Assembly: GCA_007644065.1 (NCBI GenBank)
Contig: VJWN01000027.1
Location: forward strand, 186,001-250,000
Direction of reading: 5' to 3'
From: Margaritispora aquatica
Lineage: Eukaryota > Ascomycota > Leotiomycetes > Helotiales > Discinellaceae
DNA length: 64,000 bases
The position numbers and the translations under genes were made by a program. This document shows, in pieces, positions 45,925-58,282 of the stretch. Position 1 is the first letter of the stretch. Every line of letters starts with the position of its first letter. A model generated the notes under the pieces. It was not told the DNA's origin, made no database searches, and was given only the letters and a program-made list of their open reading frames with translations.

Positions 45925-47859
45925 CGATGGTGAATAGGCTGTATCGAGTACGGTGACTTGATCTCTTCACGTCCCAGGTGACATGGGATTCTGAAGCAAT
46001 ATTGATGTAATGATTCTGTTATAGAATTGGAACGTCGGCAGCTTTGTGAGTCTGATTCAAGTGATGAGATGAAATGAGATGAGATAGCAAGACGTTATTG
46101 AGATTACGAGGTTCGATCGTGAATTGAAATGAATAATGGGAGCGATAGATGACGATGTGATGTTCAAGAGGGTAATTGAAGGAGGCATGATTTCTTTCTT
46201 TGGTGAGTACCAAACTCGATGGTATACCCTCTTTATATGTATATATTCGCATCCCTCACATGGTGGTGATAGTCGCCTCTGTGCTCCATCGACGTGCATA
46301 GTATTACTACCATTCATGTGCAATTCAGAAAAATAGGGCTCAATCACATCGTACTCGTACACGTTTCTTTCAATCGATTTCTGGGACACTCGGATATCTA
46401 AGAATAGATTCTCGAAGGGGCTCTCCTCAAAATACGAGAATATCGGTGCGAGTACTTGAGGTTAAGGTTGGTGCAATACTGCGCAGCGGCAACAATGGAA
46501 TATATGAACACGCGTACGAGTATATCGTACCTCCGTACCTCCGTACATCGTCGCAAATGTCGTCGCAAATTACCCACTTTCGTATGTCGTATCGCATGAC
46601 CCCATGGTCGTCCCACACACGTCGGGAAATAATCAGTGACAGGCTGCCTCCTGTTCTGCTTGCCAGTGACAGTCAATGAGCCAAGACTTTCTCAAAAAGA
46701 TGAAATGAGGATCCAATTTAAACCTCGTTCGTGCCCATGAAATCATGGATTCCTGGATTCTTGAGGGGGCGGGGGAAGAACCTTTGATTTCGATTCTGGA
46801 TTTTCGATTCTAGGTTCTGGATCTTGGAGACATCCACTCTGCCACCCACTCTGCCACTCTCCCACCTTCTCCTTCAAGATAGGAGAGAGTAGTGTGTGTG
46901 GTTCACATCACTTTTACCCATCCACCCCATCATGGGTCAGATTATCCGCCACAGATGAAGAACTGGACCCTGGAATATAAAAGACCCTGAGATGCAAATG
47001 CAAATGCAAATGCACATGTAAATGTAAATGCATGCAAGAAGGACCCTCATTGCAGTCCTGGTGCTACTCCGGACAATCTGCACTAATACTGTACAGCTGA
47101 TTGTCTTGGTATCCAACAAACTTACTTCTAACGGAAGGTTATAACCCGCGACTTCGTGGCCTTTTTTCCCACACAAACAGACCAGAGGCGAATCATTGGT
47201 TGTTGGGTGACTTGGGTGAGACCTTTCGCTTTCACCCGTTGAAACTCATCTCTCGTGGGGCTGAAATTTGACTCAATCGAGGCACGTTATATGCAAGATT
47301 CCAGGATCTGAGGGCGCAGTCGTGTTCGCCAAGTCAAGTCATGCCCCTTGCGGATCTCGCTAGAGAGTGTGTCCACTTCTTCCCCCAGTGATCCAGTGGG
47401 CTCAGGTGTATTGAAAGTGCAGGGCTTCGGGGGCACTTTAAGCACGGTTCTCTTACTGGCTGTGAATGCCCCGGTCCACGAGTTGGATTCCTTTATTTCT
47501 CCCAAACTGCTTCAGAGATTCAGAATTATTTGTGTCTGGTGAATTGAGGCCAGACTCCAGGACATAAAGGAGGCGTCGCTTACGGGGGTTCGCTCCTCAT
47601 ACAGACGGAGATGCGTTGATTCTACGCCACAAGGCACATCCTCACTTAACTTTTTCCTATAGTAGGTAAGGTAGTCGTAGCTATCAACTTTTTGTACAAA
47701 CATCGGTTCTCCTCCTCTTCTAGATTTCTCTTGCTTCCCCGTTTCTGCTTCCGTTTCTGATTCTGACGTTCTGGGTGGTCGTGTTCTTGCTTCTTCCAAC
47801 GCTTATATTCTTTCCTTTTGCCGTGTTCTCTCCAAGGGGAGGTCCTTTCGCTTTCGAAT
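45925..47859. other. Intergenic with simple repeats, leader of the desaturase gene
   Basis: No gene is supported over 1.9 kb. It contains GATGA/AATGAGAT repeats at 46062-46086, CGTACCTC repeats near 46527-46545 and an ATGCAA hexamer array at 46992-47035. The last ~200 bp before 47860 are T/C-rich like a fungal promoter and leader. Confidence 0.5.
46992..47035. repeat. ATGCAA/ATGTAA hexanucleotide microsatellite
   Basis: About seven tandem hexamers drifting from ATGCAA to ATGTAA. Confidence 0.8.
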
Positions 47860-49703
47860 ATGTTAGTTCCACCTCAAGCTTCGTCGGTGGTGATGCCATC
47901 AGAAAAGAAGGTAGCAAAAACAGCAACACCACGGGATAAAACACTTTCCCTTGCCTCAGTTTTAGAGTCAATCGACAATGGCGATGCGATCATCATTCTA
48001 GGACGGAATGTCCTAAAGCTCAATTCATGGCTCGATCACCACCCGGGTGGAGACAAAGCCATCTTGCACTTGGTGGGACGAGATGCGACGGATGAGGTGA
48101 ACTCGTGAGTTTGCTCTCCTTCCCAACTAATGGACTGTTGTGGTCAAAGTTGGAAGTGTTAAGATCAACTCTGATTCTCCACAGTTTCCATTCCATAGAG
48201 TCGCGAAAATCTATGCGGAAGTATCAAATCGGTGTGCTTGAGGACACATGGGTCAACGTCACGCCCCCGATCCAGCGAGCTACCCCCGAGAAGAAAATCT
48301 TGGAGCTTGAAACCGTCTTGGACTGCAGCGACATGATCGTCGCGGACAAATCTTCCTCCACTGCTCTCGGTTCATCGAAGGAGACCGTCCGGTGCCGATT
48401 CGGCCAGACGTCATGCCGTTGCTGCGTCCCGGGGAACATGAGCAGTTCCGCTCATCTCCCGCTCGCACAGCCCCTCAAGGAGAGCCCAATGACCCAGGAT
48501 GAAGTCGTGGCTTCGTTCCGGACTCTCATTTCTCAGATGAAGGCTGAGGGTATGTACGTTTGCAAGTCGTCAGCATATCTACCCGATGTCTTCCGGATAT
48601 GTGTACTTTTCTGCATTATGTTGTTCTTCCTACGCAGTGGATGGTTCCTTACGTCGGCAGTATTCATGGGTGCTTTTGTGAGTTCTCTTCCCGTGATGCA
48701 ATCCAGGCAATGGTATCTAATAAGTTTCTTAGTGGCACCAACTTGTCTTCGTTGCTCATGATGCGGGTCACATGGGTGTGACCGGAGAGTACCACCTCGA
48801 TACTCTAATCGGTATGACAATTGGTAACTATCTCGGCGGTCTCTCCATGGGCTGGTGGAAACACAGTCACAACGTCCATCAGTACGTCTACTCTCTCCAC
48901 CAATCTACCTGTACCCAACACTAATTACCCGCAGTCTTGTGACCAACTCTCCCTCCCACGACCCCGACATCTCCCATCTCCCATTCATGGCCATCACCCC
49001 CTCCTTCTTCACCTCCATTTACTCCACGGCATTCGAGCGCATCATGCCCTACGACCCCTTCGCGCAACTCATGACCCAATACCAAGCCTACACCTACTAC
49101 CCGCTCCTCTGTCTAGGTCGCTTCAACCTGTATCTCCTCTCGCTCGAGTTTCTGATCAAGGACCTCGGACCTCGCACCAACAGATGGCACCGGTACTACG
49201 AGCTGCTCGGTCAATTTACTTTCTGGGCCTGGTTCGGCTACGGCATCATCTACCGCTCTATTCCAGATTGGACGACCCGCGCCTTGTTCCTGCTCATCTC
49301 CCACGCCGTCACCATGCCGCTACACGTGCAATTCACGCTCTCCCACTTCGCCATGTCGACTGAACCTCGTGGTCTCCACGAGCCATGGGTCCTACAGCAG
49401 CTCCGCACAACCATGGATGTCGCGTGTCCGAGCTGGATGGATTGGTTCCACGGCGGGCTGCAGTATCAGACCATTCACCACTTGTTCCCACGCATGCCAA
49501 AGCATAACTTGAGAGCGGCGAGTGAGCGCGTCAAGATCTGGTCCAAGGACGTGGGAGCCAGATATGAGATTTACGGCTTCGTCGAGTGTAACGGAAAGGT
49601 CATTGGACGGTTGGAGGAGGTTGGACGGTTAGCGAGGACGATGTATGCTTGCCAGCAGAAGATTGTGGAGAAGGGTGACTTTTTGAGGGGTGAGTGGGAT
49701 TGA
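47860..49703 (+). CDS. Cytochrome b5-fused fatty acid desaturase, probable sphingolipid delta-8 desaturase
   Basis: Exons: 47860-48104, 48185-48677, 48733-48881, 48935-49703; 551 aa. An N-terminal cytochrome b5 domain carries the haem motif HPGG at 61-64 and a second haem His near IESR (the exon 2 start gives SFHS). The desaturase has the three His boxes: HDAGH (255-259), HNVHH (292-296, split across exons 3 and 4) and QTIHH (474-478) followed by LFPRMPKHNLR. Membrane segments lie around 205-245 and 370-420. The order b5 then desaturase, with GLSMGWWKHSHNVHHLVTNS, is typical of fungal front-end delta-8 desaturases acting on the long-chain base of glucosylceramide in the ER. The variable linker (about 110-180) is Cys- and Ser-rich. 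Regioselectivity is by homology only. Confidence 0.87.
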
Positions 49704-50148
49704 TTTGAGCTATTCCTTCTGTCTGGTTTTGGTAAAATGGCGGGTTACGGTAGTTATTGCATCGTGGGTTCGTTTTGTGAAGGCATTTTCGGCTTATGAT
49801 TTTTTAATCGGCGAGTTGGGAGTTCGAAGTCGGAAAGTCGCATTGTGGTTGTTGTTGCATTGTTCATATTGTAGATACTTTGCTACGCAGGGAAGGCATG
49901 GAGTAAGATACCTTGATGTATTTAGGCGAGCATTTGCATGTAATATCTTATGTCATCATTGAACCAGTCTAAGCATCATAGTGACTTGGTCCTCGGCGTG
50001 AACAAAGCCTCATGTTCATCATGTTTGTATGTGTAAGGTGCGCATGGCCTCTTTGAGTCAAGAATCATAATTCTACGTGCTTTCATATGTTCCCATGGCC
50101 AGCATCCGTACCTTATTTCGTCGTCTCATCACGTCTATTGACACTACC
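49704..50148. other. Intergenic between desaturase and mariner element
   Basis: Desaturase 3' flank with AT-rich sequence towards the transposon. Nothing else is recognised. Confidence 0.45.
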
Positions 50149-50150
50149 TA

Positions 50151-51531
50151 CAGTAACCGTCAACTGCTAATTAAGCGAAAGTGTATAAACGCGAAAATCG
50201 CGAATCCTAGCCACTATTATTCTTTTTTAATATTGTAAAAATGCCACCTCAACGAAGAGCTTTACGCTCTATAACTAGGAATTAAATTGATAGAAAGTAT
50301 CTTACTCTATATCAACGCGGCAGAGTAATAGGGAGGTTCGAAGAGGGCATTAAACAAGCTAATATCGTAAAGGAGCTATTTTTATACCCCGCGACCGTTC
50401 GATATACTATTTACCAACAATTAGTTTACCACGACGGCCTCGAAGTAGCGAAAGCCCCGCGGGGGAAATCATATACTGATCGCGATAAACGAATCCTCCT
50501 ACGATACGTTCGTTTAAACCCAAAGGATACATACCTATAGGTTATTATAGCGTATAGGCTCCGATATTAGACCTCTACCGTTAAGACTATCCTTAAAAAG
50601 TACGGCATTACCAATTAGCGTACAAAACGCCGTCCGTTATTGACGGAAGCTTACGTAGCTACTAGGCTTGCCTGGTGCCTCGCGTATAGGCACTAGAACT
50701 AGAAGGACTAGGGTATAGTCGTATAGAGTGACGAGTGTTCAATAGAGCGGGGGCGGGGAAAACGACAAGAATAGGTCTTTCGAATACTAGTATAGAAATA
50801 GGATCGGGATAAGGTCCAAATATACGGTACAAATAAGAATATAAAGGTTATGGTCTAGGGATCCTTCTAGGACTACGGGAGAAGCAACCTCTATATTATA
50901 GACCGTGATTTCGAGTCTAAAAAGTATAGATATTCGGCCAACTCGTACCTCGAAGTTCTCGACGTAGAGGTAGTACCAGCTTTCGATAAAATAGAGCCCG
51001 GTTACGTGTTTATACAAGACAATATACCTATATACTATACGTATAAGGTCCGCGAATAGTTTCGTCTTAGGGGTATTCCTTGCCTTCTAAACTGGCCTAC
51101 GTACTCGCTAGACCTTAATTCTATTAAGCACGTCTAGTAGTACCTTAAAACACGGGTCTACGAGATGTTTTCTAACGTTATAGCCGAAAAAAGCGAGTCA
51201 GAAGCCGTAAGAGCGAGGCTAGAGAGCTGTTTATAGGCTGCGTGGGATACACTAGATCAGTTACTTTTCGACAATTTATATAAGAGTATGTATAGTAGAA
51301 TAGAGGCCTGTATCGCGGCGGACGGGTGGTATATAAAATACTAGAGGGTCTACGGTATTATAGTATATTTTTTTTATATATATATTATACGGACGAATTA
51401 GAGCTTTTAAATGATTCTATTTTTGTATTTTTAAACTTATTAGTTAATTTAATATTAATAAAAGTATATATTTCGAAAAAATCGGAATTTTCGTGTTTTT
51501 CGCTTCGTTTAATAGCAGTTGACTAGTACTG
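50151..51531 (+). mobile_element. Tc1/mariner-type DNA transposon, RIP-degraded
   Basis: The ends form terminal inverted repeats: the left end CAGTAACCGTCAACTGCTA matches the reverse complement of the right end, CAGTACTAGTCAACTGCTAT. Further similarity (TTAAGCGAA / TTAAACGAAG) extends inward. The element is 1381 bp and is flanked by a TA dinucleotide on each side (50149-50150 and 51532-51533), the standard Tc1/mariner target duplication. It holds one damaged transposase frame. Confidence 0.88.
50241..51344 (+). pseudogene. Dead mariner transposase
   Basis: It starts at ATG 50241 and ends near 51344. The frame can be followed but is broken by many in-frame TAA/TAG codons. Recognisable pieces are a helix-turn-helix region (LYQRGRVIGRFEEGIKQANI), a DECS segment for the middle catalytic Asp, FIQDNIPIYY for the next Asp, and NWPTYSLDLNSIKHV matching the WPxxSPDLNPIEHxW hallmark. 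The excess of TA-rich codons and stops at former C-containing codons is what RIP produces. Confidence 0.85.
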
Positions 51532-51533
51532 TA

Positions 51534-52459
51534 CCTATCATATATTCGCCACTCTCCCAATAATGCATTCACCACTTTGATGATCTGCCAGCACTTAATT
51601 TTACCTCGGGAATCTACGAATTTCATTCACAGTGACTTAGTACCGATGCCGATCCCCTTGCGTACGGTACCTAATCTGTGATCTGCCACATACCGATTAC
51701 TAAGTAATGAGCTAACATTACACTACATTAGCGAGACACTATCTCCGTAGTCACTTTACCCCACAAAATGCAACCCTCCTGCGCGCCTGCCTCCCCTTTT
51801 TCTCGCCTATACCCGCTTGCGCTATCCCTCATTTTCTTATCCCCTCGATTAGTGTTAAGCTTAAAGCTTAACCTCCTTTCCCATCATCGCACTGGTAATC
51901 CACACGTTTGTTGCTTGACTATATAAATGCCGAGGCAAGGAGAGGGGGCGATCGGCAGTTCCAAGCGTGGTGCCGGGGAATCCCTTATAGTTGATGATCA
52001 GTTTGTGCATTCTGGGGATACTTGTGCTTGTTGGACATATTTGGAGTAGCTGATATGGTGGTTTGGGTGTGATGGCGTGGATGGGGTGGATTGAAGCTAC
52101 CGAGGTGAGACTTGAGCTTAAGGGGAGGGATGGATGGATATAAATTTGTCCTGATTCCTGCTTGTTTGGCCCTATCGTTTATCAGGTAGACAGAGCAAGT
52201 CCAAGACAGAAATCACCTTGACGCTGCAGTTTCTCTCGCTTACGCAGACTTCCATTTGGTATGAGACATCTATGCTCAAGAACATCACCACAGTGTCGCT
52301 GACTCTCCTCATCTAGTATATAGTATACCTATACGGTACTATACCAAACCACACATCACGCCACCTATCACTCATCACTCACCAACCCAAACCCAACTCG
52401 AACTCAGTCTACCTATAACCCACACCACACCCTACCAACCCCTCAAAATCCCACCAAAA
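51534..52459. other. Intergenic, AT-rich then promoter-like
   Basis: Spacer after the mariner element. The last ~150 bases before 52460 are CA-rich (ACCAACCC, CACCACACC) as in fungal leaders, with TATAGTATACCTATAC near 52317-52332. No other gene is seen. Confidence 0.45.
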
Positions 52460-52696
52460 ATGCAGCTCCAAACCTTCGCCCTCACCACACTCCTCGCCCT
52501 CGCGGCCACCCTACCACAAAGCACCAAGCCCCTCGAAAGATGCACCAAAGCCGACATAGGCAAGCTCTGCAACGCCGGAGAGATCAACGGCTTCTTCGTG
52601 TCGGGCACATGCACCGCGTTGCCGACACGCCCTGACCAGAGCCAGTATGCTTGTGTGCCGGGCGCGACGCTGGGGGGACAGGCGCCGAGTAACTAG
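52460..52696 (+). CDS. Small secreted four-cysteine protein
   Basis: A single exon of 78 aa. The signal peptide is MQLQTFALTTLLALAAT, and the mature part contains LERCTKADIGKLCNAGEI, SGTCTALP and YACVPGA (four Cys, so up to two disulfides). It is unrelated to the ten-cysteine family at 13-32 kb. It sits 0.9 kb from a RIP-damaged transposon, a setting often seen for effector-like genes, but that role is inference. The start codon is backed by the signal peptide and a CA-rich leader. Confidence 0.7.
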   Translation: MQLQTFALTTLLALAATLPQSTKPLERCTKADIGKLCNAGEINGFFVSGTCTALPTRPDQSQYACVPGATLGGQAPSN

Positions 52697-53824
52697 TTGG
52701 AGGAAAGAGTGAGGGAAATTTGGGGACTAGGAATTGGGAATTGGGGACTTTTTTGATCACATATAATAGTGGATTTTGTGTTTTTGAACAGTTGAAGGAT
52801 CAGTTTGGGAAGGGTTACAATAGGAGTTGAGACTTAGGCTTATGGGATTGTACTTTGCGTTCGGTGAACAAATGAAATAATCTCGAGCAAAAAATTCAGT
52901 GCCAAAGTTTGTAGAGTTAAGAATGAATGAAAGTGATCTTTTTGCATAATTGTTCTCTATTTAATTTGTCTCCCCGTGAAATGAGCTTGGAGTCCCTTTT
53001 AGCAACACGTTCAAATATGCAATTCTCAAAGCCCATCCCATCTCACCCCTCCTTCGTCAGCAAAACTATGCAATTCAAGGTTCTATTCAATCCTGTCTGT
53101 GGTATCCATGGTCTCATTCTAACGCCGTTTCATCTCATCTGACGAAACTCCACTTCACAACTCTATCCGCCTCATTCACGGTTTGAAACATCCGCGCTTG
53201 CCATCCACCTTGGTACAACCACACCTCCGTTTTCCACCACACCGTCTGATCCCAGCAGCACACAACACCACACCAGATCTTCTCGATCTCGCCTCTCTCT
53301 TGGCTGAGAACGCACGCAAGAGGGTGTCATGCCAGAGTCTTGGCTGAGGCTTAGATACTGGATGGCGAGTGAAACTGAGAGGGTGTGTTTGTTTGAGGTT
53401 TCGGATGAGGTGCGTATGTTCTGGCATTGAGCTGATGTTTCGAACGATTTGTGCATGCGATGTCTTGCCACGGCGGATGGGTGCTGTTGGCAAGCGGGTA
53501 GATCATGAAGCTAGCTCAAAGCTTGTACTCGAGAGAATGAGGGGACGGTGCGTCTTGAATTTGTGTTCTCATGATGCCCGTTGAGTTGAAGGAAGTTAAG
53601 AGGTGCGTAGGAAGTAAGTAGTTATGTGCACTGTAGTCCTTCAATGATGATCACGGCAGCGAAGTATAAGCAGAAAACGAATTCGTACGACCCAATTATA
53701 TTGCCAAGTTCTAAAATATGTAGTGCCAAGTCTATATTACATGATTGTACAATTTACTGATTTTCTCGCCCGTGATTTTCTTCTATTCCCTTCTCTCGCC
53801 CGTCCCCATCTCCTTCAGATCCGT
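52697..53824. other. Intergenic, no supported gene
   Basis: Two overlapping minus-strand frames and one plus-strand frame at 53172-53584 have no domain, signal peptide or splice pattern. Nothing else is recognised. Confidence 0.45.
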
Positions 53825-54519
53825 CTATGCGGTAGTAGCTGGGAACTTCTGTTGTGTCTGGGGAAGTCCCATGGCGTCCAAGGCGGCGTTAGACAGCTGG
53901 GTGATGCTAGGCAAGATGTTTGGGTTGCTAGGGTTCAGATCAGAATTGCACTTTCAAATATTGGGAATGGAGATACGAACCGTGCCTTCTGGATTGTAGC
54001 CAGGTTCTTGGAAGCAGTAGCAGTGGTGGGGTCGTTCATGATGTTCTTAAGGCCGGTAAGGACAGCAGGTGTGTTCTTGACGATCTTGGTGTTGGAAGCT
54101 GCTCCAGCATCACCAGCTGCAGCGGCAAGAACTGCTCGTTGCGCATCCTGCTCACGTCAGTGGGTAATTCTCGTAAATGAGGACCTAGTGATTCTTACCT
54201 CATCAGACTCGGCATCGAAAGCAGTGGAGGCCAAGCTCTTGAGAGCCTTTGGGTCTGTCGTGTCACCCATGGTGTTAATGCTCGCTGAGACAGTGTTTGC
54301 ATCTTTGGCAAAGTTGCTTGCGGCAGTCTTGACGCTCGCAGCGGTGACTTTGGTGTTGCTGGCTTTGCTGGTGGCAAGGGACTTCACATCATCCAAGACG
54401 ATGGCGCGGTCATTGATTTCAGCCATAGGAAGGGAGACATCATTGGAACGGATGTCTACCGGAAGGGCAACTGAAAGAGCGGCGAAAGAAAGCGCGCAGA
54501 GACTGTAGATGAACTTCAT
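53825..54519 (-). CDS. HsbA-like secreted cell-wall protein
   Basis: Minus-strand exons: 54199-54519, 53981-54147, 53825-53927; 196 aa. A signal peptide (MKFIYSLCALSFAALSVALP) precedes a helical, Ala/Ser/Thr/Asn-rich domain with a conserved spacing of Val/Leu and Ala (VKTAASNFAKDANTVSASI, TPAVLTGLKNIMNDPTTAT, PSITQLSNAALDAMGLP). This is the pattern of the hydrophobic surface binding protein A / cell-wall galactomannoprotein family. Such proteins are secreted or wall-bound and, in Aspergillus, coat hydrophobic surfaces and recruit enzymes. The third exon follows an intron with a GTTCGT donor; without it the frame ends early. No Cys is present in the mature part. Confidence 0.8.
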
Positions 54520-56416
54520 GTTGAAGAGTTGAAAATTTGAAAGATTGGTATTATTGGTGGCGGAGAAACGAAAAGAATGTAAATATTAGAAACTGTAAGT
54601 TGAAAGTGTTGATTGATTGAAGAAGACCGGCTTGTTGGATGATCGAATTTGAAGTGGCAGTCTTGAGCAATATATACTGAGCGAAGACTGTTGGTTCTCT
54701 GGGGAGGACATTATTAGACTGGCCTGTGTTTGGAGGTTGTCTCCAAATGCATCGTCTGATGAGGGTATGGCCTCAACTTGGTCACATATTTCAGCGCATT
54801 GGGTAGCAGAACCATCCGAATACTTTACAGTGTTCTAGCATTGTTTCGAATGTCGGACGGTTGCGATGTTTTGCCTGATCAAAGCTGTCCAATTCGGGTG
54901 TGGACAGCGAAGCTTTGGGGATTTGCAACGATCCCTTGGCATGCACGAACCTTATGTCTGTGCAAAACTGCACTCGAAAGACATTCAAAAGATTTTGTAG
55001 GGATCATCATTTCCAGAAGCACTGCCCAAGAAGAAGAAAAGCTTGTTTCGATTGACTGTCAAACAAAAATGCTTTTGCTTAAAGCCAAGAGATTCAGGCC
55101 TGGAGGGAACGTTTGAGTTGGCAGATGCAACAGTTTGAATCGTTCAAGACGACATGGCTTGGCCTAGAGATGGATGATTCGTAGTGGACAAAAATAGGGA
55201 TGATGTTCAGTCAACCTTCAGATTATGGCTTGGTGTTTTTAGATATCAGGTGAGTTATGCCATCAATCTTGCACCTGCATTTAGAAATGACTACAAAGCT
55301 TCCAAAGACGCAATGATTCCGCAAATGCAGAATAGTAATATGTACATAAGGATAGCGAAAACAACATCAAAACGTTTCGCCTCAATAACAAGCTATCAAT
55401 ATATCAAAAATAAGAAGAAAAGAAGACCTGAGATAAACGTCAATATTGCCACAATATAACAAGGACTTCGTCCAGACAACAGGCAAACATCAAATGAGAA
55501 CACATATGAGACGCAAGCACCTGGAGTCCACGTTTCAAGTATGACATGCCTTGCACGGCCTGGAAATCTGGGGTGAAGAAAATACTAATAATCACTGGAT
55601 ATAGCCCGAACATTTCGATCTTGAGCAAGTATGGGGAAATAAGTTACTGACAATCCTCACAGCAAAGATATGTTGCTAAGTGGAAGAATTATCTCGACAC
55701 TCGTGAGAGCTCTGTCTTTTTGAAAGATTGCAAGCAAGTCTAGTCTTCTCTGATTTCTCATATCCAAAATTGATATCAGCAGAAGATGTTTCGTCTCGAT
55801 TCTTTGTTTGTGCTGATATCTTTGACCCGGTTCTTGAAACATCTGATAAATGAAATGGATACAACTGCGTGTGTAGCTTTTCCCTTTTGTGTCACTTTAC
55901 AGATTTCAACTGGACGACAGAATCAGCGAGAGTTCGGTAGAGCTTTACAAGTCCTTGGGCATGATCGTGCTCGAAGATACAGTTTCTGTGAAGATAAAAT
56001 TTTGGTGATATCCTCTGTTCATTCGAATAGTTCGTGGCTTTCAACCGCCAATCATAACTTACTCTAGAGACTATTATCTGCTGAGAAGAAGAGATAATTT
56101 GGGCTCTCGTGTTGTGAGAATCTTGTTGCATTGAGACTGGACGTCCCATGGGTATGTAAATGAAGCATTGATGTTGTGATGTCACGTTGGTGTCAACAAC
56201 ATCATTCCGGAATAATGTATTTGCGGTACCGGTAGATGACCCTGTGGCTTGACAAGAATCCCTACCAAGAGCTATCCGGGTGTTCATCTCGACAAAACAT
56301 CAGACATTCCAAACTTCTGATAATAACACTTGAGAATTTCATAACCATCTCTGCTAATAATTTCAATAGGTTTGCTATGGATATCTTTCCCGCTACTTAA
56401 CATGCGCCTTAAAACA
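54520..56416. other. Intergenic, no supported gene
   Basis: About 1.9 kb of AT-rich DNA between the HsbA-like gene and the Jen1-like transporter. Short frames on both strands (for example 54778-55116 and 55892-56287) show no domain, signal peptide or consistent splicing. Confidence 0.5.
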
Positions 56417-58282
56417 TCAGACCTTGGCATTCGGCATATCAACAGCTTTTCCCTGAATACCCCAAGGAGCATCTCCTTCATTCTCGTTATCATCAGTAAT
56501 CATATCTTTTCCACGCCTCTCTGGACCCAAAGCTGCCATCACTGCAACATATACAAAGAAGCAGCCAGTGAATATGCAAATGGGAATGCGAAAGTCACCA
56601 CTTTTTGTAGGCTTCTCGCCTGGGTTTTCAACTTCCGGCTGCGGAAACCGAGTTGCCATGCGAACGAGTATCGTGTTCGAAGCAGCTGCAAGCAAACTGG
56701 CTGTTTGATATGATGTTCCAACAACGAAAGTACGAAATCCGGCAGGTGAGAGCTCGATAAGATGGATTGGTACAACCGACCATCCTCCTTGCACGCAGAA
56801 TTGCTCGAAAAACGCTGCTGCATGAATACCATCTCCTGTGGTGAATGTGTACGGGTACAGGAGCAACCCTCCAACGAAACAGATTACAATGAATGCAAGA
56901 CGTCGACCCAATATCTGACTTGCATAGCCAGTGCAGATTCCACCAATCACCCCGCCAAGATTTGCAACTGTTTGAATGGTGGTGATTTTGGAGATCTTGG
57001 CATTTTCGGGACGCAGATGGTTGTACTTATTATATCTTAGGAGATACGGGTAAATATCTTGAGTTCCATGAGACTTCACTATTAGTCAGTAATCAACTTA
57101 CCAGGCCGGAGATAACCCACCAAATACATCATGCCCATCAGGAGGAACACCAAATACAATATACGTTGCCAGTGTCCAACAATGGCTCCTCCAACTTCGC
57201 TTCCCATCTCTTTTATGCCAGCTTTCTGCGTACGGAATCTCTTTCTAGCATACCAAGCATCTGTTTCGTCAATGCAAAGTCGGTAAATGATGAGAAGGAC
57301 CGGAACACCTGCTCCAAACCAAAAGAGCGTTCGCCAATGATATGGTGTATCATGGAATGCTTTATAGAATACGACGGCTAATACATATCCGGTAGGATAA
57401 CCACTTTGATAGACACCGCTCATAAGACCGCGTGCCTCTGCAGGACTATGAGAGCGTTAGTGTGTATCTCAAAAATGTTCTCGTGGTGCCAATGCTTTAT
57501 GACCACATGACCAAGGTACAAGGCAATTGTCTCCCGAAATGCCTGAGGGGAGTTCCAATTTTGAAACATTGGAACTATCCTCAAGAAATTATTCTTACAT
57601 ATCTTCTAAAGCAGTCGCAGCAGCATTGCCATACTGTTGTGCTGTTAGCTCTGTCCTATAGCTAGATATCGACGAAAGTTCGACATCTCTAAGGGGTAAA
57701 ATTATTGAATAGATTATACTGTTTGAGCAATAACGGGATTTTTGTCACTCTATAGTCTCTCATGTTGTATGAAGGGGCTTGCACACTTACGATACCTCCC
57801 ATAGCACAACCAAAGAGAGCTCGCACAGCTACAAACTGCTCATACGTCTCACAAAACCCAGTTCCAAGGACGAAGACAATGAGCAAGACACAGTTTCCTA
57901 TGAATGGCCACTTCCTGCCAAATTTATCGCTTAGCATTCCAAAAATCGCGCCTCCAATTGGTCGGGTCATCAATGTTGATGCTACAGCCAGAGAGAGCTT
58001 TGTGAGATCAGGGTGATGCCACTTCTCCTTCAAATCGGGATATGAAAGCGTCACTGAGTGGAAATCGAATGCGTCCCAACACCATGCGAAATATCCGAGC
58101 TTGTTTAAACGTCAGTCAAAGTGCTTGTTTGCACACTCCGCACAATCACCTACCAAAAAGTATTTCCAATTCTTCCAGGTGAGTTTTCCTAGCAATGTCC
58201 AAGGATAGACGAGTTCATCCTCCTTTGGTGACGGACGGAGGGTTTTGAGACGCTCCTGTACATAATGTTTTACGGTATTCAT
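56417..58282 (-). CDS. MFS monocarboxylate transporter, Jen1-like
   Basis: Minus-strand exons: 58154-58282, 57791-58099, 57599-57633 (35 nt), 57121-57445, 56417-57073; 484 aa. It starts with a cytosolic segment ending TWKNWKYFL, then GYFAWCWDAFDFHSVTLSYP in TM1, TRPIGGAIFGMLSDKFGRKWP, MGGI-YGNAAATALEDIPAEARG, WRTLFWFGAGVPVLLIIYRL, SHGTQDIYPYLLRY, and GYASQILGRRLAFIVICFVG. These are hallmarks of the Jen1/SHS family of proton-coupled lactate, pyruvate and related carboxylate carriers. The last intron was taken as 57074-57120 (47 nt), which gives MMYL-SHGTQD. A 23-nt GTAAGT...TAATAG segment nested in it is also frame-preserving but too short for normal splicing. Substrate is by homology. Confidence 0.82.

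Noticed and set aside
48550..48638. GTATGT...CGCAG as an intron in the desaturase gene
   Set aside because: The segment encodes MYVCKSSAYLPDVFRICVLF, a membrane region expected in the family, and reads through in frame, so it is exon.
53172..53584. Overlapping ~100-codon frames on both strands
   Set aside because: No signal peptide, domain or splicing logic.
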